This document shows, piece by piece, positions 7,638 to 9,871 of a stretch of 9,871 bases of DNA. The position numbers were made by a program, and so were the translations under genes. Positions within the stretch are counted from its first letter, which is position 1, and each line of letters begins with the position of its first letter. The stretch is taken from positions 34,162-44,032 of the forward strand of contig NZ_MOMC01000027.1 in the NCBI RefSeq assembly GCF_001983105.1, given 5' to 3'. This stretch comes from Pseudofrankia asymbiotica. Lineage in GTDB: Bacteria; Actinomycetota; Actinomycetes; Frankiales; Frankiaceae. Under the pieces are notes generated by a model. That model ran no database searches. It was given only the letters and a program-made list of their open reading frames with translations, and was not told the DNA's origin.

Positions 7638-8162
7638 CTACGCCGCCACCTTCGGCCTGAGCACGTACCAGCAGACGGTGGACCAGCCCGGAGTCGTCGG
7701 CTGGCCGAGGTAGTACCAGCCGGCGGGCAGGAAGGTGCCCCAGGTGGGCGGCGTGGTGTCGGTGTAGACGTCGGGGGAGGCGTCGGGGATCAGGAACGCC
7801 AGGGCGCTGGCGTCGCAGCCGCCCTGGCCCATCCTGATCAGCGGCTGGCGCAGGTCGGGCCCGACCTTGCAGACGGCGGCCGTCGCCGGCGGCCAGAACA
7901 GGCCGGCCTGGGCGTAGTAGCCGCCGGCGAGCTGCGTCGCCGAGACGGGGTAGTCGTGGTTGGACGGGATGTTGGCCCTGGCGCCTGGCAGGCAGTCGCG
8001 GGTCGGGTCCCCGCCGGCCGCGGCGGGGGTGACCTGGCCGAGGACCGCGCCGCAGGACGCGGCGGCGACGGTGGCCGTGGCGAGGGTGGCGATCCGGCGG
8101 CCGAGCCGCCGGTGCCGTGCATGAGGTGTCCGCTCTTTCACGGAAGGCAACGTAGTGACCAC
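7638..8162 (-). CDS. Small secreted protein of unknown family with four cysteines
   Basis: I do not recognise a family for this protein. The open frame gives 174 residues from a GTG at 8162. A GTG at 8141 would give 167 residues and an equally good signal peptide. Neither start has a clear ribosome binding site. The basic stretch RHRRLGRR (16-23) is followed by a hydrophobic core (24-44) and PAAAGG, a good signal peptidase I site near residue 49, so export is likely. The mature part has about 125 residues with cysteines at 57, 98, 116 and 164, consistent with two disulphides. It is rich in Gly, Pro and aromatic residues (GGYYAQAGLFWPP, GTFLPAGWYYLGQP). Cys37 lies inside the signal peptide, and the surrounding residues are a poor lipobox. 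The gene stands alone between the regulator and a divergent proline dehydrogenase and shows no link to either. Codon use and the signal peptide make it a real gene. Confidence 0.75.
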   Translation of the reverse strand: MVTTLPSVKERTPHARHRRLGRRIATLATATVAAASCGAVLGQVTPAAAGGDPTRDCLPGARANIPSNHDYPVSATQLAGGYYAQAGLFWPPATAAVCKVGPDLRQPLIRMGQGGCDASALAFLIPDASPDVYTDTTPPTWGTFLPAGWYYLGQPTTPGWSTVCWYVLRPKVAA

Positions 8163-8366
8163 ACGGGTGTATCTGTTGACTGTGCGACGGCATGTCGGGA
8201 TCGTGGAGTGGTCCCTCTGTCACGCGCCGGCGTCGCTCGTGACGGATGCCGAATGGACAGGGTCGGCGAGGTGGCTGAGGCTGGAGCCGTGCCGGTGGGG
8301 ACACCGCCAGTGAGACGCCCACGCCGGTACGGCGCGGCCCGCGCCACGACCGCGAGGAGGCGTCGG
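8163..8366. promoter_or_regulatory. Divergent intergenic region
   Basis: This 204-bp region separates the start of the secreted-protein gene (minus) from the proline dehydrogenase start (plus), so it should carry promoters for both. On the plus strand TTGACT at 8176-8181 is a good -35 box, but the -10 at the right distance (GATCGT, 8199-8204) is poor. No convincing minus-strand promoter or operator palindrome is visible. Confidence 0.4.
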
Positions 8367-9296
8367 ATGATCCGTGGGGTGCTGCTCGCCGCGTCCCGCA
8401 GCGCCAGGGCGCGGGAGCTCGTCGTCGCCACCGGGCCGACGCGCCGCGTCGTCGACCGGTTCGTCGCCGGTGAGCGGCCCGCCGACGCCCTCGACGTGGT
8501 CCGCGGGCTCGCCGCCGACGGGATCGCCGCCACCGTCGACCGGCTCGGGGAAAGCGGTGTCGACCTCGCCAGCGCGCGCGAGTCGACCGACGGCTACCTC
8601 GCGCTGCTCGACCTCGCCGAGGACGTCGGGCTCGCCGCCGGGCTGGACGTCTCGGTGAAGCTGTCCGCGCTGGGCCGGCTGGTGCCCTACGGAGGCCTGA
8701 AGATCTGCTACGAGAACGCCGCGGAGATCTGCGCCCGCGCGGCCGAGGTCGGCGCCACGGTGACCGTGGACGCCGAGGAGCACACCAGCGTCGACGCGGG
8801 CCTGGCGGTGCTCGCCGACCTGCGCCGCGACTTCCCGGCCACCGGGGCGGTGCTGCAGTCCTACCTGCGCCGTACCGAGAACGACTGCCGCCGCCTGGCC
8901 GGCGCCGGCTCGCGGGTGCGGCTGTGCAAGGGCGCCTACCGGGCGGCGGGCGACGTCGCCTTCACCCGCCGCGCGGACGTCGACGCGTCCTACGCCCGCT
9001 GCCTCGGCGTCCTGATGACCGGCGAGGGCTACCCGATGGTCGCCACCCACGACCCACGGATGCTGGCGCTCGCGGGCCGCCTCGCCGACGCGCGCGACCG
9101 GGACCGGGACGACTTCGAGTACCAGCTGCTGCACGGCGTACGGCCGCACGAGCAGCTCAGGCTCGCGAGCCTCGGCGCCCAGGTGCGGGTCTACCTGCCC
9201 TACGGCCCCGACTGGTACCCGTACCTGCTGCGCCGGATGGCGGAGCGCCCCGCCAACCTGGCCCTTTTCCTGCGCGCCCTGCGCACCCGTTCCTGA
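8367..9296 (+). CDS. Proline dehydrogenase (monofunctional, FAD-dependent)
   Basis: This enzyme oxidises L-proline to 1-pyrroline-5-carboxylate, the first step of proline catabolism, passing electrons to the respiratory chain via FAD. It has 309 residues, the usual length of the one-domain actinobacterial enzyme and far shorter than PutA. The ProDH barrel motifs appear in order: VSVKLSALG (95-103), TVDAEEH (133-139), LQSYLRRT (163-170), RLCKGAY (185-191), MVATHD (224-229), FEYQLLHG (250-257) and VYLPYGPDWYPYLLRRMAERPAN (275-297). The last contains the paired arginines that bind the proline carboxylate. The ATG at 8367 has GAGGAGG 6 nt upstream. The frame continues upstream without homology, so the longer start is rejected. 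P5C dehydrogenase normally works with it but is not adjacent in the visible sequence. A proline-responsive regulator is also not seen. Confidence 0.96.
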   Translation: MIRGVLLAASRSARARELVVATGPTRRVVDRFVAGERPADALDVVRGLAADGIAATVDRLGESGVDLASARESTDGYLALLDLAEDVGLAAGLDVSVKLSALGRLVPYGGLKICYENAAEICARAAEVGATVTVDAEEHTSVDAGLAVLADLRRDFPATGAVLQSYLRRTENDCRRLAGAGSRVRLCKGAYRAAGDVAFTRRADVDASYARCLGVLMTGEGYPMVATHDPRMLALAGRLADARDRDRDDFEYQLLHGVRPHEQLRLASLGAQVRVYLPYGPDWYPYLLRRMAERPANLALFLRALRTRS

Positions 9297-9323
9297 CGCC
9301 GCCCGGCGTACCTCTTCCTGGCG

Positions 9324-9348
9324 AGCCCCGGCGTACTGGCGCGGGGCT
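9324..9348 (+). terminator. Hairpin after the proline dehydrogenase gene
   Basis: AGCCCCG (9324-9330) and CGGGGCT (9342-9348) form a perfect 7-bp stem with an 11-nt loop, 27 nt after the stop codon. There is no T-tract. It is probably a factor-independent terminator of the high-GC type, separating proline dehydrogenase from the bacterioferritin promoter. Confidence 0.5.
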
Positions 9349-9396
9349 GGACGGTGAGCAGTCGCGCCGTTCGGGTGACGCCGAATTCTCCGCGAG

Positions 9397-9426
9397 GTGA
9401 GGTTTACCTCAGTGAGGTTTACCTCC
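9397..9426. repeat. Two adjacent 15-bp palindromic repeat units upstream of bacterioferritin
   Basis: GTGAGGTTTACCTCA (9397-9411) is followed directly by GTGAGGTTTACCTCC (9412-9426), identical at 14 of 15 positions. Each unit carries the inverted halves GAGGT and ACCTC around TT. The arrangement looks like a tandem binding site for a dimeric regulator, 18-20 bp before the -35 region. Confidence 0.65.
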
Positions 9427-9428
9427 GC

Positions 9429-9447
9429 GAAGGTTAGGTCGCCCTGA
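9429..9447. promoter_or_regulatory. IdeR/DtxR-like iron box
   Basis: The 19-mer at 9429-9447 begins GAAGGTTAGG and ends CCTGA. By eye it matches the mycobacterial iron-box consensus (TTAGGTTAG, centre, CTAACCTAA) at 12 of 19 positions, including an uninterrupted AGGTTAGG. It lies beside the two 15-bp palindromic units, whose AGGTTTA half resembles the same half-site. In mycobacteria IdeR-Fe binds paired iron boxes upstream of bfrA and activates it. The right half here is weak, so this is a candidate only. Confidence 0.45.
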
Positions 9448-9486
9448 ATAATGGCGTCTTGACATTTATAATGCCGGTCGTACCGT
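9444..9486 (+). promoter_or_regulatory. Promoter region of bacterioferritin
   Basis: Two overlapping sigma-70-type promoters can be drawn. The first has a perfect -10 TATAAT at 9467-9472 with a weak -35 CTGAAT 17 bp upstream (9444-9449), which overlaps the iron-box-like site. The second has a perfect -35 TTGACA at 9459-9464 and TACCGT (TAnnnT type) at 9481-9486, spaced by 16 bp. A weak -35 beside a regulator site suits positive control. Either implies a leader of roughly 150 nt. Confidence 0.6.
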
Positions 9487-9639
9487 CCCTCCCATTTATG
9501 TGGTTTGCTGTCTGTGGGGCGGAACTGGCGGCGGTCGCGCGTCGTCCTCGCTGGTCACGGATCGTGGCCGGACAAGTGCTCCGCCTCCGGATGACCTGCC
9601 CGCCCGCGACGGCGGGGTGATGGCGGAAGGTGTATGGAC

Positions 9640-9871
9640 ATGCGCGGGGACGCGGAGATCATCGAGCTGTTGAACGCGGTGCTTACCGACGAGCTGACAG
9701 CGGTCAACCAATACTTTCTGCATTCGCGTATGCAGCGTAACTGGGGGTACAAGAGGCTTTCGGAGCATTCCTACCACGAGTCGATCGACGAGATGAAGCA
9801 CGCCGACGAGCTCATCGAGCGGGTGCTCTATCTGGGCGGGCACCCCAACCTCCAGCGGCTGCACACGCTGG
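9640..9871 (+). CDS. bfr: Bacterioferritin, partial (C-terminus beyond right edge)
   Basis: This subunit assembles into the 24-mer haem-containing ferritin shell that oxidises Fe(II) and stores it as mineral, protecting the cell from iron-driven oxidative damage. The visible 77 residues cover helix A and most of helix B. Starting at the ATG at 9640, the known E. coli Bfr residues fall at the same numbers: ferroxidase ligands E18, E51 and H54, Y25, and haem ligand M52 within SIDEMKHAD (48-56). NQYFLHSRM (23-31) and [20 protein letters not shown] are nearly the E. coli sequence. M52 marks it as haem-binding Bfr rather than plain ferritin. An in-frame ATG at 9634 is possible, but GGAAGG at 9625-9630 is only 3 nt from it and 9 nt from 9640. 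The remaining ferroxidase ligands lie beyond the edge. A bacterioferritin-associated ferredoxin is not visible. Confidence 0.96.
   Translation, partial: MRGDAEIIELLNAVLTDELTAVNQYFLHSRMQRNWGYKRLSEHSYHESIDEMKHADELIERVLYLGGHPNLQRLHTL

Larger units (their letters stand above)
9297..9639 (+). other. 343-bp intergenic region between proline dehydrogenase and bacterioferritin
   Basis: No established gene is visible here. From left to right it holds the terminator-like hairpin, two adjacent 15-bp palindromic units, an iron-box-like sequence, overlapping promoter elements in an AT-rich patch (about 9445-9505), and a leader of about 150 nt. The leader includes a possible 9-bp stem (9551-9559 with 9563-9571, two G-U pairs) and ends in the GGAAGG ribosome binding site at 9625-9630. 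A 40-codon open frame (9498-9620) in the leader has no ribosome binding site and is only a candidate. Confidence 0.6.

Noticed and set aside
7468..8322. N-terminal extension of the RpiR-type frame by about 285 codons
   Set aside because: The extension runs through the secreted-protein gene in another frame and has no domain. The helix-turn-helix domain begins directly after the ATG at 7467, matching the normal family length.
7956..8366. N-terminal extension of proline dehydrogenase
   Set aside because: The ATG at 8367 has GAGGAGG at ideal spacing and gives the usual length of about 309 residues. The upstream part is antisense to the secreted protein's signal peptide and has no homology.
9496..9864. 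A 122-codon minus-strand frame opposite bacterioferritin
   Set aside because: It is antisense to a bacterioferritin whose ferroxidase and haem ligands are all in place, and it has no domain of its own.

Overview
The window is chromosomal DNA of very high GC content, with GTG starts and G/C-ending codons. It is typical of a soil actinomycete, and a Frankia-like organism is a plausible but unproven guess. There are nine protein genes, two of them cut by the window edges. I see no tRNA, rRNA, CRISPR array, transposase or phage gene.

Positions 1-7467, all minus strand, form one functional block. Read in transcription order it runs: an RpiR-type regulator with a SIS sugar-phosphate domain (7467-6493); a UgpC/MalK/MsmX-type ABC ATPase (6272-5109); a UgpB-like lipoprotein solute-binding protein (4929-3547); an MPtpB-type tyrosine/phosphoinositide phosphatase (3420-2518); an Rv0805-like class III metallophosphodiesterase (2434-1529); and two inner-membrane permeases of the MalF and MalG types (1522-560 and 501 to beyond the left edge). 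Together these make a complete carbohydrate-type (CUT1) ABC importer. Two phosphoester-cleaving enzymes sit between its binding protein and its permeases. The working idea, an inference, is uptake of a phosphorylated or glycerophosphodiester compound (for example a deacylated phospholipid head group), cleavage of its phosphate bonds inside the cell, and control by a regulator that senses a phosphorylated product. Several gene junctions carry inverted repeats that may set relative expression or bind a regulator.

Positions 7468-8366 hold a small secreted protein of unknown family with four cysteines in its mature part (minus strand), flanked by hairpins. A shared intergenic region separates it from a divergently transcribed gene.

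Positions 8367-9296 (plus strand) encode a monofunctional proline dehydrogenase with an excellent ribosome binding site. Its usual partner, P5C dehydrogenase, is not in the window.

Positions 9297-9639 contain no obvious gene but are rich in signals: a terminator-like hairpin, two adjacent copies of a 15-bp palindromic unit, an IdeR/DtxR-like iron box, promoter elements and a leader of about 150 nt. These lead into bacterioferritin (from 9640, cut by the right edge). Its first 77 residues contain the ferroxidase and haem ligands at the same numbers as in E. coli Bfr. Iron-responsive control of this gene is a reasonable inference.
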